Shown: positions 8,460-16,871, counted from the stretch's first letter. The stretch: 64,000 nucleotides of DNA from Clostridium beijerinckii (GCF_018223745.1 NZ_CP073653.1:2570001-2634000), one strand, 5' to 3'. Numbers and translations: made by a program. The notes: generated by a model not told the origin, from the letters alone.

Positions 8460-9227
8460 ATATTTTCAAAATTTAATTTTAATATTAATACCAATATTTT
8501 TTGATTTAGAAGAGTGTGAAAATTGTATTAGTTGCCATAGGAATTTAATTAGCGATTTCATAGAAAAATATTTAGATGCGGAAGGAATAATTGATATTTC
8601 TAAACTATAAGAAGATTGGTTTAATAATGATGATTTAAATGCAGACATTTTTCTATCTCATTCACATAAAGATAGAGATTTAGCAATAGCTTGCAGGTTG
8701 GCTAGGAGAAAAGTTTAAACTTAAATCTTTTATAGATTCATGTGTTTGGGGTGATAGTAATAAATTATTAAATATAATAGATGAAAAATATAGTAGAAGA
8801 GACAAAAAATATTGCAGGTTATTATAATTATGAAAAAACTTTAATTTCGTCAAGTCATGCACATATGGTATTAGCAAATGCTTTAATGAAGATGATTAAT
8901 AAAACAGAATGTTTTATATTTTTAAATACAGATAATTTAATTATAAGCACCAAGGAAGAAATGACAAAATTAGATGATGAAAAAACATATTCTCCTTGGA
9001 TTTATTTAGAGATAAATACTATCAATTTGATAGGGGGAACTTTACCTAAAAGATATAAGAAGATTGAAAAAAATACAGAACATTTTATAAATGAGTCAGT
9101 AAAAAGTAAGTTTCTGGCTGATATACATAAGTTAAAATATGCAGATAATAATGTTTTAATTGATTGGAAATATAGATGTGAACAAAATAAAAAATCACAC
9201 CGATTAGATTTATTATACAGATTATAA
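8460..9227 (+). pseudogene. Decayed TIR gene of the 6087 family
   Basis: The start codon is ATA (8460-8462) where the homologue has ATG: IFSKFNFNI against MFSGFNLML. Downstream are a TGA and a slip in a T run near 8498, then IEKYLDAEGIIDISKL, a TAA, EDWFNNDD and ADIFLSHSHKDRDLAIA. A further shift gives GEKFKLKSFIDSCVWGDSNKLLN, and after another shift the frame from 8781 runs to 9227 with ALMKMINKTECFIFLNTDN and YSPWIYLEI. Every block aligns in order with the intact TIR protein at 6087. With a lost start, stops and shifts it cannot make the full protein. The open 8781-9227 part might still be translated but lacks the first half of the TIR fold. Confidence 0.8.
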
Positions 9228-9282
9228 AATTGCTTAATAAGTAAGTTGTGGAAGTTATTAAGATAGTAGGAGTTAAATATTT

Positions 9283-10359
9283 ATGTTTAAAATATTAAAT
9301 TTTTTAAGAAATAGAAAGCATACAATATCTATTTCTTATGGAGATGCTAAAAAATTTGAAGCAGATCAGATTTATCATTTTTTTAAAGATAATGATGTTG
9401 AATTGATCAAAGATGATATTAGCGTAAAATATAGTGAAAGTTATGAAGGCTTTATGGAAAAGGTTTCAAATAGTAACCATATTATAATGATTCTTAGTCA
9501 GGAATTTTTTCATTCTCGTCATTGTATGTATGAAGCGATTTTGTCAATAGCTAGAGAAGATTATGATAAACGAATTATACCTATAGTTACAATAAAAGAA
9601 GATATTGAATCTGCAGCAGTGCGACAAAGATTACTTGTTTATTGGAAGGATAAACTTAGTGAATTACAAAGTTTTTATAATAAAAATAAAGAAGAACATC
9701 AGATGGGTGAAATTTACAAGGAGATTGATTTATACAATAATATAATTAATAATTTAGATAATATATTAAAAAAATTAGGGATGATAAAGGGGTATAATTT
9801 ATATGAGAGTAATATGGAATTAAATAAGGTTTGTAATAATATTTATTATCAAATATTCAAAAAAGAACCAAGGGTAAAAGAATTACGAAAAGTGGAACAA
9901 TTTATAAGGAATAATGAATATGAAGTCTTCAATATAAGTAATGATGTTCTTAGAATGCAGATGACATTATTTATTGAAGACTTAAAAAAAAGTAGTTCAC
10001 TTGAAATTAGCTTATATCCAGAATATCCTTATGGAGAAAAGGAATATTCATATATAAGGCATAAAATAACAGAGGGTTATTTTGGTCCTTCATTATATTT
10101 GACTATATATGATATTAATAATAGAGAAATTGTTCTAGGAATAAATGATATACAATCTGTTGAAGTAAATAATTCATTTTTTAGTGATGGGCATTTTAAA
10201 TATTATATAACAATAGTAGATAGAGAAAAACGTAAAGTCTATGAAGAACAGATGATGTTACCAGAGAAGATTAGAGATAATGAAATAATTCTTAAAGGTT
10301 ACGAGTTAAATTATAGAGTTATTTTAAAATACATTGAAAAAAATGCTTTTGAATATTAA
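9283..10359 (+). CDS. TIR-domain protein with unclassified C-terminal region
   Basis: 358 residues. Residues about 13-115 form a TIR domain: TISISYGDAKKFEAD, a DDISVKYSESYEGFMEKV loop/helix, HIIMILSQEFFHSRHCMYE with E84 at the catalytic position, and RIIPIVTI. A helical linker (about 130-200) follows. The C-terminal part (about 215-358) has mixed strand character (SLEISLYPEYPYGEKEYSY, GPSLYLTIYD, KYYITIVDREKR) that I do not recognise; it may be the sensor half. ATG 9283 follows a TAGGAGT site. It stands between a dead TIR gene and a ThsB-like gene. Predicted role: phage-triggered TIR enzyme, inferred from the fold and island context. Confidence 0.78.
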   Translation: MFKILNFLRNRKHTISISYGDAKKFEADQIYHFFKDNDVELIKDDISVKYSESYEGFMEKVSNSNHIIMILSQEFFHSRHCMYEAILSIAREDYDKRIIPIVTIKEDIESAAVRQRLLVYWKDKLSELQSFYNKNKEEHQMGEIYKEIDLYNNIINNLDNILKKLGMIKGYNLYESNMELNKVCNNIYYQIFKKEPRVKELRKVEQFIRNNEYEVFNISNDVLRMQMTLFIEDLKKSSSLEISLYPEYPYGEKEYSYIRHKITEGYFGPSLYLTIYDINNREIVLGINDIQSVEVNNSFFSDGHFKYYITIVDREKRKVYEEQMMLPEKIRDNEIILKGYELNYRVILKYIEKNAFEY

Positions 10360-10418
10360 TTTGCTTTATTAAGAAATAGTACATAAATTTATTAAAATTG
10401 TTGAAAGGTGATAGTATT

Positions 10419-11027
10419 GTGGCGCATAAAACATTTATTTCATATAAATATAGTGAAGCGAAAAACTTAAGAGATGATATTATTGAAGCAATGGGAGATG
10501 ATGCTGTTTATTATAAAGGAGAAACAAGTGATTCTCCTGATTTAACTGATACATCAACAGAGAATATTAAGAAGAATTTAAAAGATATGATGTTTGGTAC
10601 AACTGTAACAATCGTAATTCTTACTCCAAATATGAAAAAAAGTAAATGGATAGATTGGGAAATAGAATATACATTAAAACGTATTACAAGAAATGGAAAG
10701 AGATCTCAAACAAATGGAATTGTAGGTGTTATTAAAAAAGATAATGGGGGATATAGTTGGTTTAAAACCGAAAGTGAAAACTGTCATGGAACGTCAACTA
10801 TTTCTTATAATAGTAATAAGGTATTTTCTATAATTTTCAAAAATCATTTTAATTCAAAACCATCAATATGGCATTGTGATGAGTGTAAAACATATGATTA
10901 TATGAATGGCTCATATATTACATATGTAGAGGAAGAAACATTCTTAAAAAATATTGATGAATATATTAATAATGCTTTTGATAAAAGTGAAAAAGAAAGT
11001 AATTATGATATTACACGAACTAAATAA
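10419..11027 (+). CDS. ThsB-like TIR protein, divergent
   Basis: 202 residues starting at GTG 10419 (MAHKTFISYKYSEAK), chosen because AAAGGTG lies at 10404-10410; the in-frame TTG codons upstream overlap that site. The TIR core shows FISYKYSEA, TTVTIVILTP and KSKWIDWEI with E81 in the catalytic position. It differs from the 7395 gene by the absent VRN motif and by a longer C-terminal part containing WHCDECKTYD. It resembles ThsB/DUF1863 TIR proteins. The reading frame of the second TIR-SLOG gene starts inside its end (23-bp overlap), so the two are likely co-translated: a possible signal producer plus sensor/effector pair. Confidence 0.8.
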   Translation: MAHKTFISYKYSEAKNLRDDIIEAMGDDAVYYKGETSDSPDLTDTSTENIKKNLKDMMFGTTVTIVILTPNMKKSKWIDWEIEYTLKRITRNGKRSQTNGIVGVIKKDNGGYSWFKTESENCHGTSTISYNSNKVFSIIFKNHFNSKPSIWHCDECKTYDYMNGSYITYVEEETFLKNIDEYINNAFDKSEKESNYDITRTK

Positions 11028-12918
11028 AGTAATTAGGAGTATTATAGACGATGAAGATATATATATGCAGTCAAGGTTAACATTAGATGATACAAGAGAA
11101 GCGACTGAATTCTATGACTATGTTGTAAAAATAGCAAAAGAGTATTCAGATATTTCAGAAATATCAAATGAAGGCAGATTATCCGAAGTAATTTGTAATG
11201 TGAAAGAGGCAATTTTATTGATATATTTTAATAATTCAACTCAAATATATATGCCTAAAATGGAAAAATTATTTCGGTTAGCCAAAGAAAATCAATCTAA
11301 AATTTGGCCTATAGCATTAACAAAGGATTCAAGGATACCACCAAAGATTATAGAAAGTTATCAAAGTTTTGATGTTGTTTCAAGATTAGAAAATAGATTA
11401 TTGTCAAAAGATAATATTAAAACTGTTGCTCAGATTTTTGTAAGACAAGTTATTTCGGAATGTAAACCAACATTTTATACTGAAAATAAATTATTATTTG
11501 TAAGTCATAAAAGATTAGACGGAGAAGATATAGCGGCGAAATTATGTGATAAAATAAATTTATTAGGAAAGAGCAAAAAAACATTTCGTGATGTTGTAGA
11601 AGTAAGAGTAGGAGAACCAGCCCAAGATACAATTGACTCAGCTTTGTTACAAAGCGATGTTTTAATTTTTTTGCATACGCCAAAGTCAGTAAGAGCAAAA
11701 TGGATTGAAAAAGAAATTAAGAGTGCATTAATTTATGATATTCCAATTCTTTGGATAAGGATAGATAATGCTGATACAAAAGGACTAGAAGTAATACCAG
11801 GGGATAAAGCTCATTTGGAATATGATAGTAAAGATTTTGATGATGGAATTAAATTAGAAAAGATTGTTGATGAAGTTGAAAACTTGTGTTTTGAGATTAT
11901 AATGAATCGTTCCCGATTAATTTATGATTATGTTAATGATTTTGAATATTGGGCTCAAGAAAATAATGTATCATTTGTAAATGTTGATAAAGAATATCAA
12001 ATATATAAAATTACATATAATAGTAATAAGAATGGTTTGTATCCAAGACGTGATTATATTCAATATATACAATATTATGGTAGAACAGTAAAGGAGAGTG
12101 ATAAAGAATATTTTAATAATTTTTTATCTAAAGAATATCAGAAGTGTGGAGATGAGAAATATGACTCGGCAGTCTTACTTTCAAGTAGATTAAATTTGAA
12201 TGAAATTGGGAATACTATATTTGAAAATGGTTTTGAAAATCATAGTTTTATGTGGAAAAGAGAGGTGAATAATAAAGTGGTAAAAAAATCCAAAAAAATT
12301 GTGATTTCTGGTGCATTCCCTGAAAGTGATGAAGAATTATTCAAGCAACCTCTTATGGAAGCTGTTAAAATTTTTTCACAAGAAATAATAAAAAATGGAT
12401 ATACACTAATTTTTGGTGCACACCCTACATTTCAAAAAATAATTTTTACTGTTGCTGAAGAGTTTTGTGATGATCCACAGCAATCAGTATCAATGTATAT
12501 TTCTAAATGGTTTAAAGATAGTTATAATATAAGTGAAATAAATAAATATGCCACTGTAAATGAGATAGATGCTGAAACAGAACAAAATGAAAGTTTAACC
12601 AAAATGAGAGAAGAAATGCTTTCTGAAAATAATATATGTGCTTTAATATGTATTGGTGGAAAGATAAAAAAAGATAGCCCTGATGAACAAGGTGTTGATG
12701 AAGAAATTAAATTAGCTAGAAAGTCAAACATTGATACATTTTTAGTTGGTTCAGTAGGAGGGCGTTCTTCTGAAAAATCACATGAACTAAAAAAGACAGA
12801 TAAATGGACTGAAATTAATTATGCATCAGCAGCTCTTAATGAAGAATTTTTATATAATATGGATTATAGAAGTTTATCGAAAAAATTATTTAAATATATA
12901 GAGAGTAAGGAGAGATAA
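11005..12918 (+). CDS. TIR-SLOG fusion protein (copy 2)
   Basis: 637 residues from ATG 11005; an earlier in-frame ATG (10954) would place a hydrophobic/basic stretch inside the preceding gene and is less likely. The layout matches the copy at 695: N-terminal region 1-155 (AILLIYFNNS, KIWPIALT), TIR at about 162-280 (LLFVSHKRLDGED, VLIFLHTPKS, KWIEKE with E237 catalytic), middle linker, and SLOG at about 435-600 (KIVISGAFPES, LIFGAHPTFQ, ALICIGGKI, FLVGSVGGRSSE). Unlike copy 1 it is not followed by thymine-modification genes but preceded by a ThsB-like TIR gene. The SLOG may bind the cyclic nucleotide made by a TIR partner and switch on NAD cleavage by its own TIR. That is inference by analogy with ThsA. 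Confidence 0.85.
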   Translation: MILHELNKVIRSIIDDEDIYMQSRLTLDDTREATEFYDYVVKIAKEYSDISEISNEGRLSEVICNVKEAILLIYFNNSTQIYMPKMEKLFRLAKENQSKIWPIALTKDSRIPPKIIESYQSFDVVSRLENRLLSKDNIKTVAQIFVRQVISECKPTFYTENKLLFVSHKRLDGEDIAAKLCDKINLLGKSKKTFRDVVEVRVGEPAQDTIDSALLQSDVLIFLHTPKSVRAKWIEKEIKSALIYDIPILWIRIDNADTKGLEVIPGDKAHLEYDSKDFDDGIKLEKIVDEVENLCFEIIMNRSRLIYDYVNDFEYWAQENNVSFVNVDKEYQIYKITYNSNKNGLYPRRDYIQYIQYYGRTVKESDKEYFNNFLSKEYQKCGDEKYDSAVLLSSRLNLNEIGNTIFENGFENHSFMWKREVNNKVVKKSKKIVISGAFPESDEELFKQPLMEAVKIFSQEIIKNGYTLIFGAHPTFQKIIFTVAEEFCDDPQQSVSMYISKWFKDSYNISEINKYATVNEIDAETEQNESLTKMREEMLSENNICALICIGGKIKKDSPDEQGVDEEIKLARKSNIDTFLVGSVGGRSSEKSHELKKTDKWTEINYASAALNEEFLYNMDYRSLSKKLFKYIESKER

Positions 12919-13337
12919 TTTATGCAGATAAATTTTAGGTGGGCTTGAAATAAATAATAGTTATAAAGTTAATATTAAAATTTTAACTGATAACATAAGA
13001 TAGAATAATAAAATTAAATATATGTGTTTAATTAATAAAAAAGACCATAGAGCGAGTACTAAATATATAGGGCAAGTTCTTATGGTATTTTTTGTTTTAA
13101 CAAATAGGGTTAAGAAAAGTAAGATCTATTTTTAAAACCAATATTATGAAGTACGTATAATATCATCACAACTACCAGTATACTTTGAAAAACAATTTCA
13201 GATTTAATATTTTTGTTTTTACTTGAGTTTATTACATTGTTTTGTATAATGATATATATATAGGAATAAAATTGTAATTTATGTATTCTTAATAGATATT
13301 AAGAAATAAATATTAGATAATGAAAGAAGGAAAGTAT
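12919..13337. other. Intergenic region between TIR-SLOG 2 and the last TIR gene
   Basis: About 420 bp of AT-rich DNA. Apart from the hairpin listed at 13036-13093 I see no coding sequence or RNA gene. The last 20 bp hold the AGAAGGAAAG ribosome site of the next gene. Confidence 0.5.
13036..13093 (+). terminator. Putative terminator after TIR-SLOG 2
   Basis: Outer arms AAAAAAGACCATA and TATGGTATTTTTT pair around a loop of about 30 nt, ending in a T run. It fits termination of the TIR-SLOG transcript. The large loop lowers confidence. Confidence 0.45.
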
Positions 13338-14208
13338 ATGTTTGTAGGCTTTAATTTAGACCTATCACAAAAAAGATAATTATGGAAATAAAATTATAGA
13401 TTTTGATAAGTATCAAAAATTAGGAGAAAATCATCTAGATCAGCAAAAAGCGAATTGTAAAAATGCATTACAAGATTATATAATGAACGGTACAACAGAT
13501 GGAACTAAACTACAAGAGGATTGGTTTCCACAAGTAGATTCAGATATTTTTATTTCACACTCACATAAGGATATAAAATTAGCACAAGGACTAGCTGGGT
13601 GGTTAAATCAAAAATTTGGGTTGAAATGTTTTATTGATGCAAATATCTGGGGATATGCAGATGAACTTTTGGAAATGATTAATTCAAAGTATAGTGATAA
13701 ACGTGAAGATGGAAATGATGGTTATTTATATAACCATACAAAATGTAATACTGCATCAAAACATGTTAATGTGATGTTGTCAATTGCATTACAAAAAATG
13801 ATAGATAAAACAGAAGCAATTTTTGTTCTTAATACTGATAACTTTATACAAAAATATGGTGAAGTTTATAAAACTGGAACATATTCTCCTTGGATATATA
13901 CAGAAATTGTTTGTACGGAATTAATAAGAAAAAAGCCATTATCAGAATATAGAAAACAATTTTTATATGAATTTGCACACCAACAAGATGATATACATAA
14001 AAGTTATAATGAAAGTGAATATTCTGCAGTTTATAAAGTATCAATAGATCATTTAAAAGATATCAATATGCAGACATTATTTGATTGGGAAAAAAATAAT
14101 ACTATGGATAAATATAAATTAGATAAACTATATTTAATTACTCATCCTGAGCAAATGAAAAAAATTAAAAATTTTTATGAAAATAAGTCATCTGTATTGA
14201 TTGGTTAA
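13338..14208 (+). pseudogene. TIR gene of the 6087 family with N-terminal frameshift
   Basis: ATG 13338, behind AGAAGGAAAG, reads MFVGFNLDLSQKR and stops at TAA 13377. The continuation, from about 13375 in another frame, reads DNYGNKIIDFDKYQKLGENHLDQQ and runs openly to 14208. The shift falls at a six-A run (13369-13374). The TIR domain is intact: DIFISHSHKD, LAGWLNQKFG, KCFIDANIWGYAD, FVLNTDN and YSPWIYTE with the catalytic Glu. An in-frame ATG at 13483 could give a 241-residue protein missing about 50 leader residues. The options are a mutated gene, a homopolymer sequencing error, or slippage-based on/off switching. The Cys-rich tail of the 6087 protein is absent. Confidence 0.7.
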
Positions 14209-14473
14209 TAGTCTATTTAAAGTAAATTGAATAAGAGTACAAGTTATGATAAAAATAGAAATTGATTTACTGCAATCGTGCATTAAAGGTTGATAAAAAT
14301 GATTGATAGCATTACTTACTATAGTTATTGTATTCATATCACAAATTTTTTATATTAAGATATAATGTATAATTATCAAGTAACTCGTAAGCTCCTGACA
14401 ACTATCTCAAAAGTCCGAAATTTGCAGGTACTCAGAATAAATTCAACGTCCCATTATTTATATAATTAGAATT
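14209..14473. other. Island-end intergenic region
   Basis: About 265 bp after the last TIR gene. A short open stretch around 14383-14470 (KLLTTISKVRNLQVLRIN) may be a fragment of a lost gene, but no family is recognisable. No duplicated tRNA end was found here. Confidence 0.3.
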
Positions 14474-14505
14474 AAAACATCTATAGAAATATAGGTGTTT
14501 TTTAA
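14474..14505 (+). terminator. Rho-independent terminator
   Basis: AAACATCTATA and TATAGGTGTTT pair (one G-T wobble) around GAAA, followed by a T run. It ends plus-strand transcription from the TIR island before the tRNA gene. Confidence 0.65.
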
Positions 14506-14594
14506 TTTTAGTTAGAATAAAATTGCGAAACAGGACCTAAAAACACAAATTTAAAATATGAATTTATCAATAAAAAACTATGGTGTAAAATAAT

Positions 14595-14636
14595 AAAAAC
14601 ATCAAGATTTTAAATACTTAAAACCTTGATGTTTTC
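14595..14636 (-). terminator. Terminator of the tRNA-Glu gene
   Basis: AAAACATCAAG and CTTGATGTTTT flank an 18-nt loop. On the minus strand the hairpin lies just past the tRNA 3' end and ends in T residues. It can also act on the plus strand. Confidence 0.65.
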
Positions 14637-14641
14637 TAACT

Positions 14642-14716
14642 TGGTGACCCATAGGAGAATCGAACTCCTGATTTCACCGTGAGAGGGTGGCGTCTTAACC
14701 GCTTGACCAATGGGCC
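14642..14716 (-). tRNA. tRNA-Glu (anticodon CTC)
   Basis: On the minus strand a 75-nt cloverleaf begins GGCCCATTGGTCAAGCGG, carries the CTCTCAC anticodon loop (CTC, reading GAG), a GTTCGATTC-type T loop, and ends ATGGGTC-A-CCA with encoded CCA. The acceptor stem GGCCCAT/ATGGGTC pairs fully. The first anticodon-stem pair (C27-A43) is mismatched. The 3' end faces the TIR island, the usual orientation for integration of a mobile island at a tRNA. No repeated tRNA 3' fragment is visible in the window; the other island boundary lies beyond the left edge. Confidence 0.93.
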
Positions 14717-14730
14717 TCACAACAAATATT

Positions 14731-14759
14731 ATTTTACACTCATTTATCTATTATGTCAA
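14731..14759 (-). promoter_or_regulatory. Promoter of tRNA-Glu
   Basis: On the minus strand TTGACA and TAAAAT are separated by 17 nt, about 15 nt upstream of the tRNA. Near-consensus vegetative (sigma A) promoter. Confidence 0.75.
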
Positions 14760-15197
14760 CAACTTTTTTGAATATATCCGTAAAAAAGGAAAGAGTTAGA
14801 GAAGAGTGCTTAAAATGTAAAAATGATTTGTTACATTTTATACAAATCATAATTTTCTAAATATTTAAAAAACATACTTGTTTTTCGCTGAAAATCTGTT
14901 AAACTATTATATAGTTAGTAATTTAAATAGAGGTGTATATTGTAAAATATACTCATCGCTCCTCTTGTATGATTTTTTGATCATACGGAATTACGACTCC
15001 TTTTTAATATTTTGTGGGATATCCATTGAGATTTTATTGTTTATGAACAGTTTAATTTTGATGGGTATTATTTTTTATGATAAATTACTATATTTTATAA
15101 TAAATTTACATTTAAAGCTTAAGTAAACCAAATGTTCAAATAATACTAGAATGTAGAAGAGCAATTGAAATTTATGTTAACTAATAAGTTTAAAAGC
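14760..15197. other. Intergenic region with small hairpins, no convincing gene
   Basis: The stretch holds GTATATTGTAAAATATAC (about 14935-14952) and GTATGA-TTTTTTGA-TCATAC (about 14966-14987), suggesting structured RNA. A possible 82-residue frame (14878-15126) has no ribosome site and biased, hydrophobic composition; I do not call it. Confidence 0.35.
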
Positions 15198-15240
15198 AAA
15201 AAGAGGATTGTCAAAATAAAATTTGATAATCCTCTTTTTT
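15198..15240. terminator. Bidirectional terminator
   Basis: AAAAAGAGGATTGTCAAA pairs with TTTGATAATCCTCTTTTTT (one bulge). It serves the minus-strand His-rich protein gene and blocks plus-strand readthrough. Confidence 0.8.
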
Positions 15241-15279
15241 AATTTATACTACAATTTTAAGTTATATTACTTGAAACTA

Positions 15280-15648
15280 TTATTTTGAAATCCACTCTAA
15301 TACAGCAGGATTTGCGCATGCTGAAGTTTCAGCATCAATCTTTGTTACAAAAATAATATCTCCTCCATTAGCAACAGAGCTTACTTCATCAAATATTTCT
15401 TTTGCAGATAATGTATCTGTTTTTACAAAGAATCCTTCAGGCATAAATTGAGCCCATGAACCTAAAGATTTAATTTTTCCTGGTATATTAGTGCCACTGT
15501 GTACATGTTCATGAGAATGATCTTCTCCGCATCCACAGCTATCACCATGTTCATGAGAATGATCTTCTCCACATCCACAATCATCACCATGTTCGTGATG
15601 ATGGCCATGAGTATCGCTTAAAAAATATGTAATCATATATGCTGACAT
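15280..15648 (-). CDS. His/Cys-rich putative metal-binding protein
   Basis: 122 residues. After a short hydrophobic start (MSAYMITYFLSD) the protein has a metal-binding block at about 14-51 built on a tandem repeat of GCGEDHSHEHG with HGHHHEHGDD before it. The remaining 70 residues (IPGKIKSLGSWAQFMPEGFF, then SAKEIFDEVSSVANGGDIIFVTK) look like a small folded domain I do not recognise. His-rich tracts of this type bind Ni, Co or Zn. Its position beside the cobalamin riboswitch and the cobaltochelatase gene suggests cobalt handling, but it lies on the opposite strand in its own unit. A plausible site (GGGATTG-type) precedes the start weakly. Cytoplasmic location is likely. Confidence 0.7.
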   Translation of the reverse strand: MSAYMITYFLSDTHGHHHEHGDDCGCGEDHSHEHGDSCGCGEDHSHEHVHSGTNIPGKIKSLGSWAQFMPEGFFVKTDTLSAKEIFDEVSSVANGGDIIFVTKIDAETSACANPAVLEWISK

Positions 15649-16006
15649 TATTATATCAATCCCTTCTAGCTTTTTTTATTTATATTAGGTTAACAAGTTA
15701 TATTTAAATTATACAGTAATATTGATGGTTGTAAATTATTTCTTTGAAAATGTTAAATGTGGTGAGTATTTCAGTAAGTGGAATAGTTGACTTTTATTTA
15801 AATATAATTATTAGTGGGGTACTTGCAAAAAATAGATATTAATTCTATTTTTATAGCAATTAGTGAAGTGAAAATTTGATATGAATTTTATTAATATAGA
15901 AACAAAACTTGACATAACGCATATAACATAATAAAGCAGAATATTATATCATATTTAAAATTATTTTAAGTTAGAGAAATTTTTTAGTTAAAGGAGGGAC
16001 AAGTAT
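15649..16006. other. Divergent promoter region between His-rich protein and holin
   Basis: About 360 bp of AT-rich DNA. TTGACA occurs at about 15909 on the plus strand without a clear -10 at ideal spacing. AAAGGAGGG just before 16007 is the holin ribosome site. No other gene seen. Confidence 0.4.
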
Positions 16007-16258
16007 ATGGATTTTGCACAGTATATAACACAAAATGCTCTGATTTTGATTCCTGCTCTATATATTGTTGGTATGGTAATAAAAAATACAGAAAAAATTA
16101 ACGATAAATATATTCCGATGATATTATTATTCCTAGGAATATTAGGGGCTGTTGGAATCATGGGCCCTAGCGTAGAATCAGTAATTCAAGGCATACTGGT
16201 AACGGGAGCTACAGTCTATACTAATCAACTAATAAAACAAAGCTGTAAGAAAGAATGA
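16007..16258 (+). CDS. Hol44-family phage-type holin
   Basis: 83 residues: MDFAQYITQNALILIPALYI, VGMVIKNTEKI, DKYIPMILLFLGILGAVGIM, SVIQGILVTGATVYTNQLIKQ. Three hydrophobic segments with a lysine-rich end are typical of holin superfamily V (Hol44). Such holins permeabilise the membrane to release endolysins. There is no endolysin, tail or other phage gene beside it, so it is an orphan copy. In clostridia orphan holins may serve autolysis or protein release; that is inference. A strong AAAGGAGGG site sits 7-15 nt upstream, and a terminator follows. Confidence 0.85.
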   Translation: MDFAQYITQNALILIPALYIVGMVIKNTEKINDKYIPMILLFLGILGAVGIMGPSVESVIQGILVTGATVYTNQLIKQSCKKE

Positions 16259-16328
16259 GGATTTTAATTTACCAGTAAAGATTTAATGAGTACAATTTTA
16301 TGGTTACCTTATTATATTAAAATTATTT

Positions 16329-16379
16329 TGAGGTTTATTGCTGACAAGCAGATACTGTCAACAATAAACCTCATTTTTA
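16329..16379 (+). terminator. Terminator after the holin gene
   Basis: TGAGGTTTATTG and CAATAAACCTCA form a perfect 12-bp stem followed by TTTTTAG. It separates the holin from the cobalamin operon promoter. Confidence 0.85.
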
Positions 16380-16380
16380 G

Positions 16381-16409
16381 TTGAATAAAATACAATAGTC
16401 CTATATAAT
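16381..16409 (+). promoter_or_regulatory. Promoter of the cobalamin biosynthesis operon
   Basis: TTGAAT, 17 nt, TATAAT, immediately downstream of the preceding terminator and about 27 nt before the riboswitch aptamer. Confidence 0.75.
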
Positions 16410-16435
16410 TTAAAATACAATAAGAAATGATTTTT

Positions 16436-16662
16436 AGGTTCATATAAGGTTAAGTGTATATGATTAAAAGGGAAAGTGGTTAAAATCCACTACAGCCCCC
16501 GCTACTGTGATGGAAGACTAATCTCTAAAGTATATAATAAAAGTGCTCATCATTAATTAAGAATTAGCTGCTTTTAAATAGTATACTAAAAAATCCACTG
16601 AGAAATTTTCTTGGGAAGGAAGAGAATTAGGATGAGGCCAAAGTCAGGAGACCTGCCTAGGA
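16436..16662 (+). promoter_or_regulatory. Cobalamin riboswitch (aptamer)
   Basis: All core blocks are present in order: AAAAGGGAA, then TCCACTACAGCCCCCGCTAC (the B12 box region), a variable peripheral arm, CCACTGAG, and GCCAAAGTCAGGAGACCTGC ending in CTAGG. The arm between the B12 box and the last block is long. When adenosylcobalamin binds, downstream transcription should be reduced. The expression platform includes the terminator listed at 16755. Confidence 0.92.
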
Positions 16663-16754
16663 GTTTATAAAAATGCTATTCTTCGGAGGGAAGAAAACTT
16701 GCAAATAGCGGGATGTAGTAGAGTATATTCTACATTCTTAATTTGTTATGTATT

Positions 16755-16785
16755 TCCTCCTTATCTAACGATAAAGGGGATTTTT
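16755..16785 (+). terminator. Riboswitch expression-platform terminator
   Basis: TCCTCCTTATC, loop TAAC, GATAAAGGGGA (one mismatch, one wobble), then TTTTT. It lies about 90 nt after the aptamer and 87 nt before cbiK, fitting transcriptional attenuation. Confidence 0.65.
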
Positions 16786-16871
16786 ATATATTCCAAATTA
16801 TAAATCTTATGAAATATTTATAAATTTATTAAATTAAGGTCTTTTTTAAGACAATTTTAGGAGGAAAATAC

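Noticed and set aside
5199..14208. Classical Thoeris with SIR2-SLOG ThsA
   Set aside because: No SIR2 domain was found in any translation of the window; only TIR and TIR-SLOG proteins are present, so I call it Thoeris-like and not Thoeris.
14878..15126. 82-residue open frame after tRNA-Glu
   Set aside because: No ribosome site, hydrophobic low-complexity translation, overlaps hairpins; looks like chance in AT-rich DNA.
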